64,000 nt of DNA from Acinetobacter sp. S54 (GTDB lineage: Bacteria > Pseudomonadota > Gammaproteobacteria > Pseudomonadales > Moraxellaceae): assembly GCF_016624945.1 (NCBI RefSeq), contig NZ_JACVUI010000008.1:1-64000 (forward strand). Direction: 5' to 3'. Below are positions 45,174 to 56,408 of the stretch, piece by piece. A program made the translations under genes and the position numbers. Numbering within the stretch: position 1 is the stretch's first letter; the number at the start of each line of letters is the position of its first letter. The notes under the pieces were generated by a model that was not told the DNA's origin, did not search any database, and saw only the letters and a list, made by a program, of their open reading frames with translations.

Positions 45174-45998
45174 ATGCCGATTCAAAAATGTAAGCCAACG
45201 TCTCCAGGACGTCGCTTTGTAGAGAAAGTGGTTCATGACCATCTTCACAAAGGCGCGCCTTATGCACCGTTGGTTGAAGCTAAAAAACGTACTGGTGGTC
45301 GTAATAACAACGGTCACATTACAACTCGTCACGTTGGTGGTGGACATAAGCAAAACTACCGTATCGTTGACTTTAAACGTAACAAAGATGGTGTTCCTGC
45401 AACTGTAGAACGCATTGAATACGATCCTAACCGTACAGCGCATATTGCTTTGTTAAAGTATGCTGATGGTGAGCGTCGTTATATCATCGCGCCTAAGGGT
45501 TTGCGTGCGGGTGATAAAGTTCAGTCTGGTAACGATGCTCCAATTCGTCCAGGTAACTGCTTGCCACTTCGTAATATGCCTATCGGTTCTACACTACACA
45601 ATATTGAACTAAAAATCGGTAAAGGTGCTCAAATTGCACGTTCTGCTGGTACTTCAGTTCAGTTGTTGGGTCGTGATGGTTCTTATGCGATCATTCGTCT
45701 GCGTTCAGGCGAAATGCGTAAAGTACACGTTGAATGCCGTGCTGTAATTGGTGAAGTTTCTAACCAAGAAAGCAACCTTCGTTCATTGGGTAAAGCTGGT
45801 GCAGCGCGCTGGCGTGGTGTTCGTCCTACCGTTCGTGGTATGGCGATGAACCCAGTTGACCATCCACACGGTGGTGGTGAAGGGCGTAACAAAGGTATCC
45901 AACCTGTAAGCCCATGGGGTCAAAAAGCGAAAGGGTACAAGACTCGTACCAATAAGCGTACGACTAAGATGATTATTCGCGATCGTCGCGTCAAGTAA
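45174..45998 (+). CDS. rplB: 50S ribosomal protein L2
   Basis: 274 residues. Core peptidyl-transferase-centre protein; the conserved [13 protein letters not shown] segment with the key His is intact. TAAGGACG precedes the start. Confidence 0.98.
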   Translation: MPIQKCKPTSPGRRFVEKVVHDHLHKGAPYAPLVEAKKRTGGRNNNGHITTRHVGGGHKQNYRIVDFKRNKDGVPATVERIEYDPNRTAHIALLKYADGERRYIIAPKGLRAGDKVQSGNDAPIRPGNCLPLRNMPIGSTLHNIELKIGKGAQIARSAGTSVQLLGRDGSYAIIRLRSGEMRKVHVECRAVIGEVSNQESNLRSLGKAGAARWRGVRPTVRGMAMNPVDHPHGGGEGRNKGIQPVSPWGQKAKGYKTRTNKRTTKMIIRDRRVK

Positions 45999-46011
45999 AG
46001 GAATCTGACTA

Positions 46012-46287
46012 ATGCCTCGTTCATTAAAAAAAGGTCCATTCGTCGACGCGCATTTGTTCGCTAAGGTTGAAGCTGCTGTTGCTGCTAACAACCGTAAGCC
46101 GATCAAAACTTGGTCTCGTCGCTCAATGATCCTTCCGGATTTTGTTGGTTTAACAATTTCTGTTCACAATGGTCGTAACCATGTTCCAGTAATCATTACT
46201 GAGCATATGGTTGGTCATAAACTCGGTGAATTCGCGCCAACTCGTACCTATCGTGGTCACGGTGTTGATAAGAAATCTAAACGTTAA
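46012..46287 (+). CDS. rpsS: 30S ribosomal protein S19
   Basis: 91 residues ([29 protein letters not shown]). Head protein of the 30S subunit. Its stop overlaps the first possible rplV start. Confidence 0.97.
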   Translation: MPRSLKKGPFVDAHLFAKVEAAVAANNRKPIKTWSRRSMILPDFVGLTISVHNGRNHVPVIITEHMVGHKLGEFAPTRTYRGHGVDKKSKR

Positions 46288-46295
46288 TGGGTGTC

Positions 46296-46628
46296 ATGAT
46301 GGAAGTAACTGCTAAATTACGCGGTGCCGCTATCTCGGCACAAAAAGCACGTTTGGTTGCAGACCTAATCCGTGGCAAATCTGTTGCTCACGCGCTTAAT
46401 ATCTTGAACTTCAGCAATAAAAAAGCTGCAGTTTTGGTAAAAAAAGCTTTGGAATCTGCAATTGCAAATGCTGAACACAATAACAGTTTAGATGTGGACG
46501 ACCTTAAAGTTTCTACGATTTACGTTGATGAAGGCATTAGCCTTAAACGTATTATGCCACGTGCCAAAGGCCGTGCAGATCGTATTACTAAGCGTACTTG
46601 TCACATCACCGTTAAGGTAGGGGTTTGA
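46296..46628 (+). CDS. rplV: 50S ribosomal protein L22
   Basis: 110 residues from ATG 46296 ([21 protein letters not shown]); ATG 46299 and 46287 are other options. Its hairpin ([16 protein letters not shown]) lines the exit tunnel and is a macrolide-resistance hot spot in the family. Confidence 0.96.
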   Translation: MMEVTAKLRGAAISAQKARLVADLIRGKSVAHALNILNFSNKKAAVLVKKALESAIANAEHNNSLDVDDLKVSTIYVDEGISLKRIMPRAKGRADRITKRTCHITVKVGV

Positions 46629-46629
46629 T

Positions 46630-47385
46630 ATGGGTCAGAAGGTTCATCCAATCGGTATCCGCCTAGGTGTTGTGAAACGTCATAACGCTAACTGGTATGC
46701 GAGTCCGAAACAATACGCTGAATATTTGCTTAAAGATCTTCAAGTTCGTGAGTTTTTAACTAAAAAACTTAAAAGCGCGATGGTGAGCAATATTCTTATC
46801 GAACGTCCGACAGGTGCTGCTAAAGTAACAATTAGTACTGCTCGTCCTGGTATCGTTATCGGTAAAAAAGGCGAAGACATTGAAAAATTACAGCGCGAAC
46901 TTACCAATATTATGGGTGTTCCTGCGCAAGTAAGTATCAACGAAATCGATCGCCCAGACTTGGATGCGCGTCTAGTTGCTGAAGCAATTGCTTCTCAATT
47001 GGAAAAACGTGTCATGTTCCGTCGTGCTATGAAGCGTGCGGTTCAAAACACGATGCGTGCTGGTGCTAAAGGTATCAAAGTTGAAGTTTCAGGCCGTTTA
47101 GGTGGTGCAGAGATTGCACGTACTGAGTGGTATCGTGAAGGTCGTGTACCTTTGCATACGCTTCGTGCGGACATCGATTATGCTACTATGCGTGCAGAAA
47201 CAACTTACGGTACGATTGGTGTTAAAGTCTGGATTTTCCGTGGTGAGATTTTGGGTGGCATGAAACAAGTCATGAATCCTGCTCCTGCTGAAGATCGTCC
47301 AGCTAAACGCGGTCGTGGTCGTGGTGAGGGTCAAGAACAGCGTCGTGGACGTCGTAATGACCGTGCTGCTGACAAGGGAGAATAA
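46630..47385 (+). CDS. rpsC: 30S ribosomal protein S3
   Basis: 251 residues. KH domain ([18 protein letters not shown]) at the mRNA entry. The C-terminus is extended by a basic [19 protein letters not shown] tail of about 30 residues, longer than the E. coli protein (233). Confidence 0.97.
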   Translation: MGQKVHPIGIRLGVVKRHNANWYASPKQYAEYLLKDLQVREFLTKKLKSAMVSNILIERPTGAAKVTISTARPGIVIGKKGEDIEKLQRELTNIMGVPAQVSINEIDRPDLDARLVAEAIASQLEKRVMFRRAMKRAVQNTMRAGAKGIKVEVSGRLGGAEIARTEWYREGRVPLHTLRADIDYATMRAETTYGTIGVKVWIFRGEILGGMKQVMNPAPAEDRPAKRGRGRGEGQEQRRGRRNDRAADKGE

Positions 47386-47388
47386 TCC

Positions 47389-47802
47389 ATGTTGCAACCT
47401 AAACGTACCAAATTCCGTAAAATGCACAAAGGCCGTAACACTGGTCTAGCGCATCGTGGTAGTACAGTATCATTTGGTTCGATTGCGATTAAAGCGACTG
47501 AACGTGGTCGTATGACTGCGCGTCAGATTGAAGCTGCGCGTCGTACTATTAGCCGTCGTATTAAGCGTGGTGGTAAAATCTTCATCCGCGTATTCCCGGA
47601 CAAACCAATTACCGAAAAACCATTAGAAGTTCGTATGGGTAACGGTAAAGGTAATGTGGAATACTGGGTTTGTGAGATCAAACCAGGTAAGATCCTGTAC
47701 GAAATTGAAGGTGTGAACGATGAGTTGGCAACTGAAGCGTTTAAGCTTGCTGCTGCTAAACTTCCGTTTAAAACCACTATCGTGACTCGGACGGTAATGT
47801 AA
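47389..47802 (+). CDS. rplP: 50S ribosomal protein L16
   Basis: 137 residues ([17 protein letters not shown]). Binds near the A-site tRNA. The [22 protein letters not shown] block contains the Arg that is hydroxylated in some bacteria. Stop overlaps the rpmC start by one base. Confidence 0.97.
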   Translation: MLQPKRTKFRKMHKGRNTGLAHRGSTVSFGSIAIKATERGRMTARQIEAARRTISRRIKRGGKIFIRVFPDKPITEKPLEVRMGNGKGNVEYWVCEIKPGKILYEIEGVNDELATEAFKLAAAKLPFKTTIVTRTVM

Positions 47803-47999
47803 TGAAAACTAAAGATCTACGTGAAAAATCGGTAGAAGAGTTGAAAGCGTTGCTTGATGAGCAACAGCTTAACCAATTCCGTCTTCGTATGGCGAAAGCG
47901 ACTGGTCAATTGGGTAAATCGCACGAAGTGCAAATTGCTCGTAAAACTATCGCTCGTATCAAGACACTCCTTACCGAAAAACAGGGGAACGGACAATGA
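47802..47999 (+). CDS. rpmC: 50S ribosomal protein L29
   Basis: 65 residues, all-helical ([30 protein letters not shown]). At the tunnel exit next to L23. Overlaps rpsQ by 4 bp. Confidence 0.96.
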
Positions 48000-48253
48000 G
48001 TGAAAAAACAGTCCGCACGTTAACCGGCAAAGTCGTAAGCGACAAAATGGATAAGTCTATTGTTGTTCTTATTGAACGCCGCGTTCAACACCCGTTGTAT
48101 GGCAAATCAATCCGCCGTTCAACTAAATTACACGCTCACGATGAAAACAACGTTGCTAAACTTGGCGACCTAGTGACCATCAAAGAAAGCCGCCCAATTT
48201 CTAAAACTAAAGCTTGGACTTTAGTGGAAGTAGTTGAAGTAGCTGCTGAGTAA
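47996..48253 (+). CDS. rpsQ: 30S ribosomal protein S17
   Basis: 85 residues, OB fold ([29 protein letters not shown]). Last gene of the S10 group before a 90-base structured gap. Confidence 0.97.
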
Positions 48254-48273
48254 TTACGTTCTTGTTGCATCAT

Positions 48274-48317
48274 CGGTCAATTTCGAGTACTCTTTGAGCC
48301 TTTCGAAATTGCGACCG
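48274..48317 (+). promoter_or_regulatory. stem-loop in the rpsQ-rplN gap
   Basis: CGGTCAATTTCGA (48274-48286) pairs with TCGAAATT-GC-GACCG (48303-48317): 13 bp with a 2-base bulge and a 16-base loop. This is the only large gap between S10 and spc genes, where enterics carry the spc promoter. It has no T-run, so it is not a simple terminator. Confidence 0.6.
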
Positions 48318-48343
48318 GTGTTGCTCGGTTTTGGAGTAGGGCA

Positions 48344-48712
48344 ATGATTCAAACCGAAAGTATGCTCGACGTAGCAGACAATAGTGGTGCACGCCGCGTA
48401 CAATGTATTAAAGTACTAGGTGGTTCACATCGTCGTTATGCTTCTGTTGGCGACATTATTAAAGTTACTGTTAAAGAAGCAATTCCACGTGGCCGTGTTA
48501 AAAAAGGCGACGTAATGAATGCTGTTGTGGTACGTACTAAGTTTGGTATTCGTCGTCCAGACGGTTCAGTGATCCGTTTTGATGACAATGCAGCTGTATT
48601 GTTAAACAACAATAAAGCTCCGATTGCCACTCGTATTTTCGGACCAGTGACTCGTGAACTTCGTACTGAACAGTTCATGAAAATCATTTCATTGGCTCCT
48701 GAAGTTCTATAA
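48344..48712 (+). CDS. rplN: 50S ribosomal protein L14
   Basis: 122 residues ([27 protein letters not shown]). Part of the bridge to the 30S subunit and the binding site of RsfS. First gene of the spc group. Confidence 0.97.
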   Translation: MIQTESMLDVADNSGARRVQCIKVLGGSHRRYASVGDIIKVTVKEAIPRGRVKKGDVMNAVVVRTKFGIRRPDGSVIRFDDNAAVLLNNNKAPIATRIFGPVTRELRTEQFMKIISLAPEVL

Positions 48713-48721
48713 GAGGCAATC

Positions 48722-49042
48722 ATGGCTAAGATTAAAAAAGGCGATCAGGTTATCGTGATCGCAGGTAAAGAAAAAGGCAAACAGGGTAGTGTTCTGTCTG
48801 TTTCTGAAGACCGTGTTAAGGTTGAAGGCCTTAACCTAGTGAAGAAGCATCAAAAGCCGAATCGTGTAACTGGCGCTGAAGGCGGTATTGTTACTCAAGA
48901 AGCTTCGCTTCATATCTCAAACGTGGCAATTTTAAATGCTACAACCCAAAAGGCTGATCGTGTTGGTTACCAGATTGACGAAAATGGCGTGAAAACTCGC
49001 GTTTATAAGTCAAACGGTGAATCAGTGGCGACAGCGAAGTAA
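48722..49042 (+). CDS. rplX: 50S ribosomal protein L24
   Basis: 106 residues with the KOW motif (KKGDQVIVIAGKEKGKQGSVLSV). Assembly initiator at the tunnel exit. Confidence 0.97.
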   Translation: MAKIKKGDQVIVIAGKEKGKQGSVLSVSEDRVKVEGLNLVKKHQKPNRVTGAEGGIVTQEASLHISNVAILNATTQKADRVGYQIDENGVKTRVYKSNGESVATAK

Positions 49043-49057
49043 TAGGTTGATACGGCA

Positions 49058-49594
49058 ATGGCCAGACTTAAAACACGTTACAATGAAGAACTTAAAGCTA
49101 AGTTACAACAGGACCTTAGCATTAAGAATGTAATGGAGATTCCTCGCATTACAAAAATCACCCTAAACATGGGTGTAGGCGCAGCCGCAACTGATAAGAA
49201 ATTATTGGATGGTGCTGTTGCTGATATGACTTTAATTGCTGGTCAAAAACCAGTAGTTACGCTTGCACGTAAATCAATCGCAGGTTTCAAAATCCGTGAT
49301 GGTTGGCCAATTGGTTGTAAAGTAACCTTGCGTGGCGAACAAATGTACGAATTCTTGGACCGTTTGATCTCAATCGCAATTCCTCGTATCCGTGACTTCC
49401 GTGGTTTTTCTTCAAAATCATTTGATGGTCGTGGTAACTACTCGATGGGTTTAAAAGAGCAAATCGTTTTCCCTGAAATCGATTTTGACAAGATTGATCG
49501 TATTCGTGGTATGGATATTACTATCACTACTACTGCTCGCACCGATGACGAAGGCCGTGCGCTTATGCGTGCATTCGGCTTCCCGTTCAAATAA
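49058..49594 (+). CDS. rplE: 50S ribosomal protein L5
   Basis: 178 residues. Binds 5S rRNA and the P-site tRNA ([36 protein letters not shown]). In enterics S8 represses the spc operon at the start of this gene. Confidence 0.97.
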   Translation: MARLKTRYNEELKAKLQQDLSIKNVMEIPRITKITLNMGVGAAATDKKLLDGAVADMTLIAGQKPVVTLARKSIAGFKIRDGWPIGCKVTLRGEQMYEFLDRLISIAIPRIRDFRGFSSKSFDGRGNYSMGLKEQIVFPEIDFDKIDRIRGMDITITTTARTDDEGRALMRAFGFPFK

Positions 49595-49603
49595 GAGGTC
49601 GAT

Positions 49604-49909
49604 ATGGCTAAGAAAAGTATGATTAATCGCGAGTTGAAACGCGAACAAACTGTTGCTAAATACGCTGCAAAACGCGCTGAATTAAAAGCGATTATTGCAA
49701 ACGTAAATGCAAGCGATGAAGAGCGTTTCCAAGCGACATTAAAGTTACAGGCATTGCCACGTAACGCATCTCCAGTACGTCTTCGTAACCGTTGTGGTTT
49801 AACAGGTCGTCCTCATGGTTACTTCCGTAAGTTCGGTTTAAGCCGTAACAAATTACGTGACACAGTAATGCAGGGTGATGTGCCTGGCGTTGTTAAGGCA
49901 AGCTGGTAA
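49604..49909 (+). CDS. rpsN: 30S ribosomal protein S14, zinc-free type
   Basis: 101 residues, the long form. The CxxC zinc ligands of the short form are absent; only one Cys ([12 protein letters not shown]) remains, as in other proteobacteria. Confidence 0.97.
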   Translation: MAKKSMINRELKREQTVAKYAAKRAELKAIIANVNASDEERFQATLKLQALPRNASPVRLRNRCGLTGRPHGYFRKFGLSRNKLRDTVMQGDVPGVVKASW

Positions 49910-49920
49910 GGAGCAACTAA

Positions 49921-50316
49921 ATGAGTATGCAAGATACCGTTGCCGACATGCTAACACGTGTTCGTAACGCACAAATGGCAAAGAAACAATCTGTTTCTAT
50001 GCCGTCTTCTAAGTTGAAAGTTGCGATTGCCAACGTTCTTCAACAAGAAGGTTATATTTCAAACGTAGAAGTCGCTCAAGAAGAAGCAAAAGCTACTTTG
50101 ACGATTACGTTAAAATATTTTGAAGGCAAACCAGTTATTGAAACTGTGAAACGTGTAAGCCGTCCAGGCCTGCGCCAATATCGCGGTAAAGATAAACTTC
50201 CGAGCGTTAAGCAAGGTTTAGGTATTGCAATTGTTTCTACAAGCAAAGGCATCATGACTGATCGCGCTGCACGTGCTGCGGGCGTTGGTGGTGAAGTTAT
50301 TGCTTTTGTTTCTTAA
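49921..50316 (+). CDS. rpsH: 30S ribosomal protein S8
   Basis: 131 residues; AAGGAG six bases before ATG 49921. Conserved [15 protein letters not shown] and [16 protein letters not shown]. Binds 16S helix 21 and in enterics represses spc translation. Confidence 0.97.
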   Translation: MSMQDTVADMLTRVRNAQMAKKQSVSMPSSKLKVAIANVLQQEGYISNVEVAQEEAKATLTITLKYFEGKPVIETVKRVSRPGLRQYRGKDKLPSVKQGLGIAIVSTSKGIMTDRAARAAGVGGEVIAFVS

Positions 50317-50329
50317 TAGGTGATTCCTC

Positions 50330-50863
50330 ATGTCTCGTGTGGCTAAAGCCCCAGTAACTGTCCCTAACGGTGTAACAGTTACTCAGAACGGCCGGCAGGT
50401 CGAAGTGAAAGGCACTAAAGGTACATTGTCTTTCAACCTGCATGCGCTGGTCGAGCTAAAACAGGAAGAAGGTAAACTTCAACTAGCTCCAACTAAAGAG
50501 TCGAAAGACGCTTGGATGCAAGCTGGTACTGCTCGCGCTGTGCTTAACAACCTTGTAAAAGGTGTAAGCGAAGGCTTCGAACGTAAGTTGCAACTTATTG
50601 GTGTTGGTTATAAAGCTGCGGTTAAAGGTACAATTGTGAACCTTAACCTTGGTTTTTCTCACCCAATCGATTACAACCTTCCTGAAGGCGTAACTGCTGA
50701 AACTCCAACTGCGACTGAAATTATTTTGAAGTCAGCAGACAAGCAGTTACTTGGTCAAGTTGCTTCTGAAATCCGTGGTTATCGTCCACCAGAGCCTTAT
50801 AAAGGTAAAGGTGTTCGTTATTCGGACGAAGTTGTTCTTCGTAAAGAAGCTAAGAAGAAATAA
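50330..50863 (+). CDS. rplF: 50S ribosomal protein L6
   Basis: 177 residues, two repeated domains; conserved [25 protein letters not shown]-terminus near the factor-binding site. Confidence 0.97.
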   Translation: MSRVAKAPVTVPNGVTVTQNGRQVEVKGTKGTLSFNLHALVELKQEEGKLQLAPTKESKDAWMQAGTARAVLNNLVKGVSEGFERKLQLIGVGYKAAVKGTIVNLNLGFSHPIDYNLPEGVTAETPTATEIILKSADKQLLGQVASEIRGYRPPEPYKGKGVRYSDEVVLRKEAKKK

Positions 50864-50877
50864 GGCGCGAGATTCTT

Positions 50878-51228
50878 ATGAACGAAAAGAAACAATCCCG
50901 TTTGCGTCGTGCGAAAAGCACACGCTTGCACATTCGTGCATTGGGTGCGACTCGCTTGTGTGTAAACCGCACTCCGCGTCACATCTATGCTCAAGTAATT
51001 TCCGCAGATGGTGGCAAAGTATTAGCGCAAGCTTCTACTTTGGATGCATCTTTACGTAGCGGTACAACTGGTAACGTAGACGCAGCTACTAAAGTAGGTG
51101 CTTTAATCGCAGAACGTGCAAAAGCTGCTGGTGTAACTAAAGTTGCATTTGACCGTTCTGGTTTTAAATATCATGGTCGTATCAAAGCCTTGGCTGATGC
51201 TGCTCGTGAAAACGGCTTGGAGTTCTAA
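50878..51228 (+). CDS. rplR: 50S ribosomal protein L18
   Basis: 116 residues ([41 protein letters not shown]). Binds 5S rRNA with L5. Confidence 0.97.
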   Translation: MNEKKQSRLRRAKSTRLHIRALGATRLCVNRTPRHIYAQVISADGGKVLAQASTLDASLRSGTTGNVDAATKVGALIAERAKAAGVTKVAFDRSGFKYHGRIKALADAARENGLEF

Positions 51229-51230
51229 TC

Positions 51231-51728
51231 ATGGCTAAAGTTGAACAAAACGAAGGTCTTGTTGAAAAGCTGGTTGCCGTTGACCGTGTAGCCAAAGTTG
51301 TTAAGGGTGGTCGTATCTTCTCTTTCACAGCATTGACTGTTGTGGGTGATGGTAATGGTCGTGTGGGTTTTGGTCGTGGTAAAGCACGTGAAGTTCCAGC
51401 TGCTATTTCTAAAGCACTTGAGGCTGCGCGTCGCAACATGATTACTGTAGACCTTGCTGGTACTACTTTACAACATCCTGTGAATGCTCGTCATGGTGCA
51501 AGTCGTGTATACATGCAACCTGCTTCTGAAGGTACTGGCGTAATTGCTGGTGGTGCTATGCGTGCCGTTTTAGAAGCTGCTGGTGTACATAACGTACTTG
51601 CTAAATGTTATGGTTCTACGAATGCGGCGAACGTTGTAAACGCAACTTTTAAAGGTTTGCGTGATATGACTTCTCCTGAGAAAGTTGCTGCAAAACGTGG
51701 TCTTTCAGTAGAACAAATTCAAGGGTAA
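51231..51728 (+). CDS. rpsE: 30S ribosomal protein S5
   Basis: 165 residues with dsRNA-binding-like N-terminal domain ([24 protein letters not shown]) that affects decoding fidelity; spectinomycin contacts map to this region. Confidence 0.97.
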   Translation: MAKVEQNEGLVEKLVAVDRVAKVVKGGRIFSFTALTVVGDGNGRVGFGRGKAREVPAAISKALEAARRNMITVDLAGTTLQHPVNARHGASRVYMQPASEGTGVIAGGAMRAVLEAAGVHNVLAKCYGSTNAANVVNATFKGLRDMTSPEKVAAKRGLSVEQIQG

Positions 51729-51734
51729 TCAATC

Positions 51735-51911
51735 ATGAAAACGATTAAAGTTACCCAGACTAAATCTGCTTCGCATCGTTTGAAAAATCACAAACTTTGC
51801 CTTCAAGGTTTAGGTCTGCGTCGTATCGGTCATACTGTAGAAGTGCAAGATACGCCTTCTAACCGTGGTATGATCAACAAAGTCTACTATATGGTTACTG
51901 TAGAGGAATAA
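51735..51911 (+). CDS. rpmD: 50S ribosomal protein L30
   Basis: 58 residues ([20 protein letters not shown] to MVTVEE). Short but fully conserved ferredoxin-like fold ([22 protein letters not shown]). Six bases after rpsE and 3 before rplO. Confidence 0.95.
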   Translation: MKTIKVTQTKSASHRLKNHKLCLQGLGLRRIGHTVEVQDTPSNRGMINKVYYMVTVEE

Positions 51912-51914
51912 GCC

Positions 51915-52355
51915 ATGACTCTGCGTTTAAATGAACTTTCACCTGCTGAAGGTGCAAAGCGTGAACATCGTCGCTTGGGTCGTGGTATCGGTTCTGGTGT
52001 CGGTAAAACTGGTGGCCGTGGTGTTAAAGGTCAAAAATCACGTAAAAGTGGTGGCGTTCGCCCAGGCTTTGAAGGTGGTCAAACAGCAATTTATCGTCGT
52101 TTGCCTAAATTCGGTTTCACTAGCCAAATCGCATTGAAAACTGCGGAAGTACGCTTGTCTGAACTTGCTAAAGTTGAAGGTGATATTGTTTCACTAGAAA
52201 CTTTGAAAGCTGCGAACGTTGTTCGTCGTGATCAGGTTCGTGCACGTGTTGTTCTTTCTGGTGAAGTAACTCGCGCGTTTACAGTGCAAGGTGTTGCTTT
52301 GACTAAAGGCGCTAAAGCTGCGATTGAAGCAGCTGGCGGTAAAGTCGAGGAGTAA
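51915..52355 (+). CDS. rplO: 50S ribosomal protein L15
   Basis: 146 residues; Gly/Lys-rich N-terminal extension ([22 protein letters not shown]) that penetrates the 50S core. Its end carries the GAGGAG used by secY. Confidence 0.97.
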   Translation: MTLRLNELSPAEGAKREHRRLGRGIGSGVGKTGGRGVKGQKSRKSGGVRPGFEGGQTAIYRRLPKFGFTSQIALKTAEVRLSELAKVEGDIVSLETLKAANVVRRDQVRARVVLSGEVTRAFTVQGVALTKGAKAAIEAAGGKVEE

Positions 52356-52361
52356 TACCGA

Positions 52362-53720
52362 GTGGCTATGTCTCCTAGTTCTTCAGGTCATGTGAACATG
52401 ATGAAAGGACAACCATTTCATGTGAAATATCGTGAAATTATTCGCCGATTAATGTTCTTGGTTGGTGCATTGTTGGTCTTTCGACTAGGAGCGCATATTC
52501 CGTTGCCGGGTATTGATAATGTAGCGCTAGCCCGTTTTTTTAAAGCCAATGAAGGAACCTTCTTGGGTTTATTTAATATGTTCTCTGGCGGTGCATTAGA
52601 ACGTATGTCAATTCTGGCTTTGGGTATTATGCCGTACATTTCTGCATCGATTATCGTGCAGTTGATGTCAACGGTTGTTCCTTCGCTAGAAGCTTTGAAG
52701 AAAGAAGGCGAGCAGGGCAAACGTAAAATCAATCAATATACACGTTATGGCACCTTGTTCCTTGCTTTAGTGCAGGGTGTAGGGATGTGTGCAGGCTTGA
52801 TTAGTCAGGGTATTACTTTGACTTCAGGCTTGGCATTTTATGTTCCAGCGGTGGCTTCATTGGTCGCTGGGACTATGTTTTTGATGTGGCTGGGAGAACA
52901 AATTACTGAACGTGGTATCGGTAATGGAATCTCTATGATTATTTTTGCAGGAATTGTCGCTGGATTGCCAAATCAGGTTATTCAGGGGTTTACTTCTGTA
53001 CAAAATGGTCAGGGCAGCTTAATTGGAATGGCTGTATTCGCTTTATTATCACTTGCGGTACTTGCTGCGATTGTTTTTATTGAGAAAGCACAGCGTCGAA
53101 TTCCAGTTAACTATGCACAAAAACAACAAGGCCGTCGTGTATTTACTGCACAGCAAACACATTTGCCATTAAAAATTAATATGGCAGGTGTAATTCCAGC
53201 AATTTTTGCTAGCTCACTGTTATTATTTCCAGCGAGTTTAGGCCAATGGCTGGGAAGCGCTGATCCAAATGCAGGAATTGTAAAACGTGCACTGCAAGAT
53301 TTGGCACTCGTGCTATCGCCTGGACAGCCGTTGTATCTCATGCTTTTTGGTACGTTAATTATCTTTTTCTGTTATTTCTATACGGCACTGGTGTTTAGCC
53401 CAAAAGAAGTATCAGAGAACTTAAAACGTAGCGGTGCATATGTACCTGGTATACGCCCAGGTGAGCAAACGGCTCGTTATTTGGATCATATTCTTAATCG
53501 TTTGACTTTTATCGGCGCGATTTATATTACTGTTGTGTGTTTAATGCCAATGATTCTGCAAAGTTCATTTGGAATTCCATTTCACCTCGGTGGTACATCG
53601 TTGTTAATTGTTGTCGTTGTTGTGATGGACTTTATGGCGCAGCTTCAAGCTCACCTAACTTCACATCAATATGACAATCAAACGTTAATGAGAAAAACGA
53701 CTGCTCATCCTAAGGGATAA
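52362..53720 (+). CDS. secY: Sec translocon channel subunit SecY
   Basis: 452 residues from GTG 52362 (GAGGAG nine bases before); ATG 52368 is the alternative. Ten membrane helices; plug and lateral-gate segments are typical ([43 protein letters not shown]). Inner-membrane protein-export channel with SecE and SecG. Confidence 0.97.
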
Positions 53721-53740
53721 GCGCACTTAGAGGTTTCATC

Positions 53741-53857
53741 ATGAAAGTACAAGCTTCTGTAAAGAAAATTTGTGGTAGCTGTAAAGTTATCCGTCGTAAT
53801 GGGGTTATTCGCGTGATTTGCAGCGCAGAACCTCGTCATAAGCAGCGTCAAGGTTAA
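53741..53857 (+). CDS. rpmJ: 50S ribosomal protein L36, zinc-ribbon type
   Basis: 38 residues with all four zinc ligands (CGSC at 11-14, Cys27, His33). [19 protein letters not shown] start. The zinc-free paralogue used under zinc starvation, if present, is not here. Confidence 0.95.
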
Positions 53858-53872
53858 TCTGATCAAGACCTG

Positions 53873-53902
53873 TTGATTTCAGTAGGCGAATTAGGTTAAT
53901 AT
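53873..53902 (+). promoter_or_regulatory. candidate promoter of the alpha operon
   Basis: TTGATT (53873-53878), then a 17- or 18-base spacer to TTAATA/TAATAT (53896-53902). Immediately followed by a GC-rich hairpin. Plausible but not strong. Confidence 0.45.
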
Positions 53903-53931
53903 CCGCCCCTCAAAGTTTTTTTGTGGGGCGG
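53903..53931 (+). promoter_or_regulatory. hairpin in the rpmJ-rpsM gap
   Basis: CCGCCCC (53903-53909) pairs with GGGGCGG (53925-53931) with a T-rich 15-base loop. It could be a weak terminator for spc transcripts or part of an alpha-operon leader, where enterics place the S4 autoregulatory target. Confidence 0.55.
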
Positions 53932-53965
53932 TTGATTTATCTACTGCCTTTTTGGAGAAAAGTGA

Positions 53966-54322
53966 ATGGCTCGTATTGCCGGTGTAAACATTCCGGATAA
54001 CAAGCATGCTGTTATCTCTCTCACTTATATTTTTGGTATTGGTCGCCACACATCTAAGAATATCTTAGCTGCTGTAGGTATTGCACCGACAACAAAAATC
54101 CGTGAGTTGGATGATGCTCAGCTTGATGCGATTCGTGCAGAAATTGCCAAGGTTCCGACCGAAGGTGATTTACGTCGCGAAATTTCCATGAACATTAAAC
54201 GTTTAATGGATTTAGGCTGCTACCGCGGTCTTCGTCATCGTCGCAGCTTGCCTGTCCGTGGACAACGCACCAAAACTAACGCACGTACCCGTAAAGGTCC
54301 GCGCAAACCGATTAAAAAGTAA
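53966..54322 (+). CDS. rpsM: 30S ribosomal protein S13
   Basis: 118 residues ([39 protein letters not shown]). Head protein contacting P-site tRNA. First gene of the alpha group. Confidence 0.97.
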   Translation: MARIAGVNIPDNKHAVISLTYIFGIGRHTSKNILAAVGIAPTTKIRELDDAQLDAIRAEIAKVPTEGDLRREISMNIKRLMDLGCYRGLRHRRSLPVRGQRTKTNARTRKGPRKPIKK

Positions 54323-54341
54323 GATTTCTGGAAGCTAAAAG

Positions 54342-54728
54342 ATGGCTAAAGATACTCGCACACGCAAGAAGGTCACCCGTACCGTCTCTGAAGGTGTTGC
54401 ACACATTCACGCGTCTTTTAATAACACCATTGTTACGATTACCGATCGTCAAGGTAATGCATTGGCTTGGGCCACCTCAGGTGGACAAGGCTTCCGTGGT
54501 TCACGTAAATCAACTCCGTTTGCTGCTCAGGTAGCTGCTGAAGTTGCTGGTAAAGCAGCTTTGGATTACGGTTTGAAAAATCTGGACGTCCTTGTAAAAG
54601 GTCCTGGTCCTGGTCGTGAGTCTGCGGTTCGTGCATTAGGCGCAGTGGGTTATAAGATCAACAGCATTACCGATGTGACTCCAATCCCTCACAACGGTTG
54701 CCGTCCACCTAAAAAACGTCGCGTGTAA
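54342..54728 (+). CDS. rpsK: 30S ribosomal protein S11
   Basis: 128 residues ([30 protein letters not shown] at the end, including the Asn-Gly site of isoaspartate formation in E. coli). Platform protein. Confidence 0.97.
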
Positions 54729-54740
54729 GGAGAAACATTC

Positions 54741-55364
54741 ATGGCTCGTTATATTGGTCCAAAATGCAAACTCTCTCGCCGCGAAGGGACAGACCTGCAA
54801 CTTAAATCTGGCGTTAAACCGTTTGACGTCAAAACTAAAAAACATGCTAAAGCGCCTGGTCAACATGGCCAAGCTCGTGGAAAGCAATCTGAGTATTCAC
54901 TACAATTACGTGAAAAACAAAAAGTACGTCGTATGTACGGTGTGTTAGAGCGTCAATTTAGTAATTACTATAAAGAAGCTGCTCGTGTAAAGGGTGCAAC
55001 AGGTGAGAACTTGTTGAAATTGCTTGAAAGCCGCCTTGATAACGTAGTTTATCGCATGGGTTTTGGTTCTACACGTGCAGAAGCTCGTCAGCTTGTATCT
55101 CACCGTTCTATTACTTTAAATGGCCGTCGTGTTAATATTGCGTCTATTCAAGTAAAAGCTGGTGATGTGATTGCAGTGCATGAAGGTGCTAAACAACAAT
55201 TACGTATCAAAAACGCAATTGAATTAGCTTCTCAACGTGGTATTCCTGCTTGGATGGAAGTTGACCATTCTAAGTTTGAAGGTACGTTCAAAGCTGCACC
55301 AGATCGTTCTGATCTACCTGCTGAAATCAACGAAAGCTTGATTGTAGAATTGTATTCTAAATAA
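54741..55364 (+). CDS. rpsD: 30S ribosomal protein S4
   Basis: 207 residues. S4 domain ([26 protein letters not shown]). The N-terminus keeps only one Cys ([10 protein letters not shown]), so it is the zinc-free form. Primary 16S binder and candidate regulator of this operon. Confidence 0.97.
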   Translation: MARYIGPKCKLSRREGTDLQLKSGVKPFDVKTKKHAKAPGQHGQARGKQSEYSLQLREKQKVRRMYGVLERQFSNYYKEAARVKGATGENLLKLLESRLDNVVYRMGFGSTRAEARQLVSHRSITLNGRRVNIASIQVKAGDVIAVHEGAKQQLRIKNAIELASQRGIPAWMEVDHSKFEGTFKAAPDRSDLPAEINESLIVELYSK

Positions 55365-55382
55365 TCCTTGAGGTAGCAATAA

Positions 55383-56390
55383 ATGACGCGTACTGCAAAC
55401 GAGTTTCTAACTCCGCAAGCGATCAAGGTCGAAGCGGTGAGCGGGACCTCGGCAAAAGTGATTCTGGAACCTTTAGAGCGTGGTTTTGGCCATACTCTAG
55501 GTAATGCTTTACGTCGCATTCTATTGTCTTCTTTGCCTGGCGCTGCTGTGGTTGAAGTGGAAATAGAAGGCGTCGAGCACGAGTACAGTACTTTAGAAGG
55601 CTTGCAGCAGGACATCGTCGAGCTCTTGCTGAACCTAAAAGGATTGTCTATTAAGCTGTTCGATCAAAATGAAGCATATTTGACATTGGAAAAACAGGGT
55701 CCTGGCGATATTACTGCTGCGGATCTTCGTTTACCTCATAATGTTGAAGTGGTCAACCCAGAGCATTTGATCGGCACATTGAGTGCTTCAGGTTCAATTA
55801 AAATGCGCCTGAAAGTTTCTCAAGGTCGTGGTTATGAAACATCTGACTCACGTTTCCCGGAAGGTGAAACGCGTCCTGTAGGTCGTCTACAGTTGGATGC
55901 ATCTTATAGCCCGATTAAACGTGTTTCTTACACCGTTGAAAATGCGCGTGTAGAACAACGTACTGACCTTGATAAACTGGTCATTGATCTTGAAACCAAC
56001 GGTACTGTCGACCCTGAAGAAGCGATTCGCAAAGCGGCAACAATCTTGCAACAACAAATTGCAATTTTTGTTGATCTTCAGAAAGATCAAGCACCTGTGG
56101 CTCAGGAACCTCGTGAAGAAGTTGACCCAATCTTGCTTCGTCCAGTAGATGATCTTGAGCTTACTGTTCGTTCTGCTAACTGTTTGAAAGCAGAAAATAT
56201 TTACTACATTGGTGATCTTGTTCAACGTACTGAAGTTGAGTTGTTAAAAACTCCTAACTTGGGTAAAAAATCGTTGACTGAGATTAAAGATGTTTTAGCT
56301 TCGAAAGGCTTGCAACTCGGCATGCGTTTAGAAAACTGGCCACCTGCTAGTTTACGCATGGACGATCGTTTCGCCTATCGTAGCCGTTAA
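55383..56390 (+). CDS. rpoA: RNA polymerase alpha subunit
   Basis: 335 residues. N-terminal assembly domain ([23 protein letters not shown]) and C-terminal DNA/activator-binding domain ([27 protein letters not shown]). The linker (~235-250) is typical. Confidence 0.98.
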   Translation: MTRTANEFLTPQAIKVEAVSGTSAKVILEPLERGFGHTLGNALRRILLSSLPGAAVVEVEIEGVEHEYSTLEGLQQDIVELLLNLKGLSIKLFDQNEAYLTLEKQGPGDITAADLRLPHNVEVVNPEHLIGTLSASGSIKMRLKVSQGRGYETSDSRFPEGETRPVGRLQLDASYSPIKRVSYTVENARVEQRTDLDKLVIDLETNGTVDPEEAIRKAATILQQQIAIFVDLQKDQAPVAQEPREEVDPILLRPVDDLELTVRSANCLKAENIYYIGDLVQRTEVELLKTPNLGKKSLTEIKDVLASKGLQLGMRLENWPPASLRMDDRFAYRSR

Positions 56391-56408
56391 TTAAGTAGGA
56401 CTATCACC

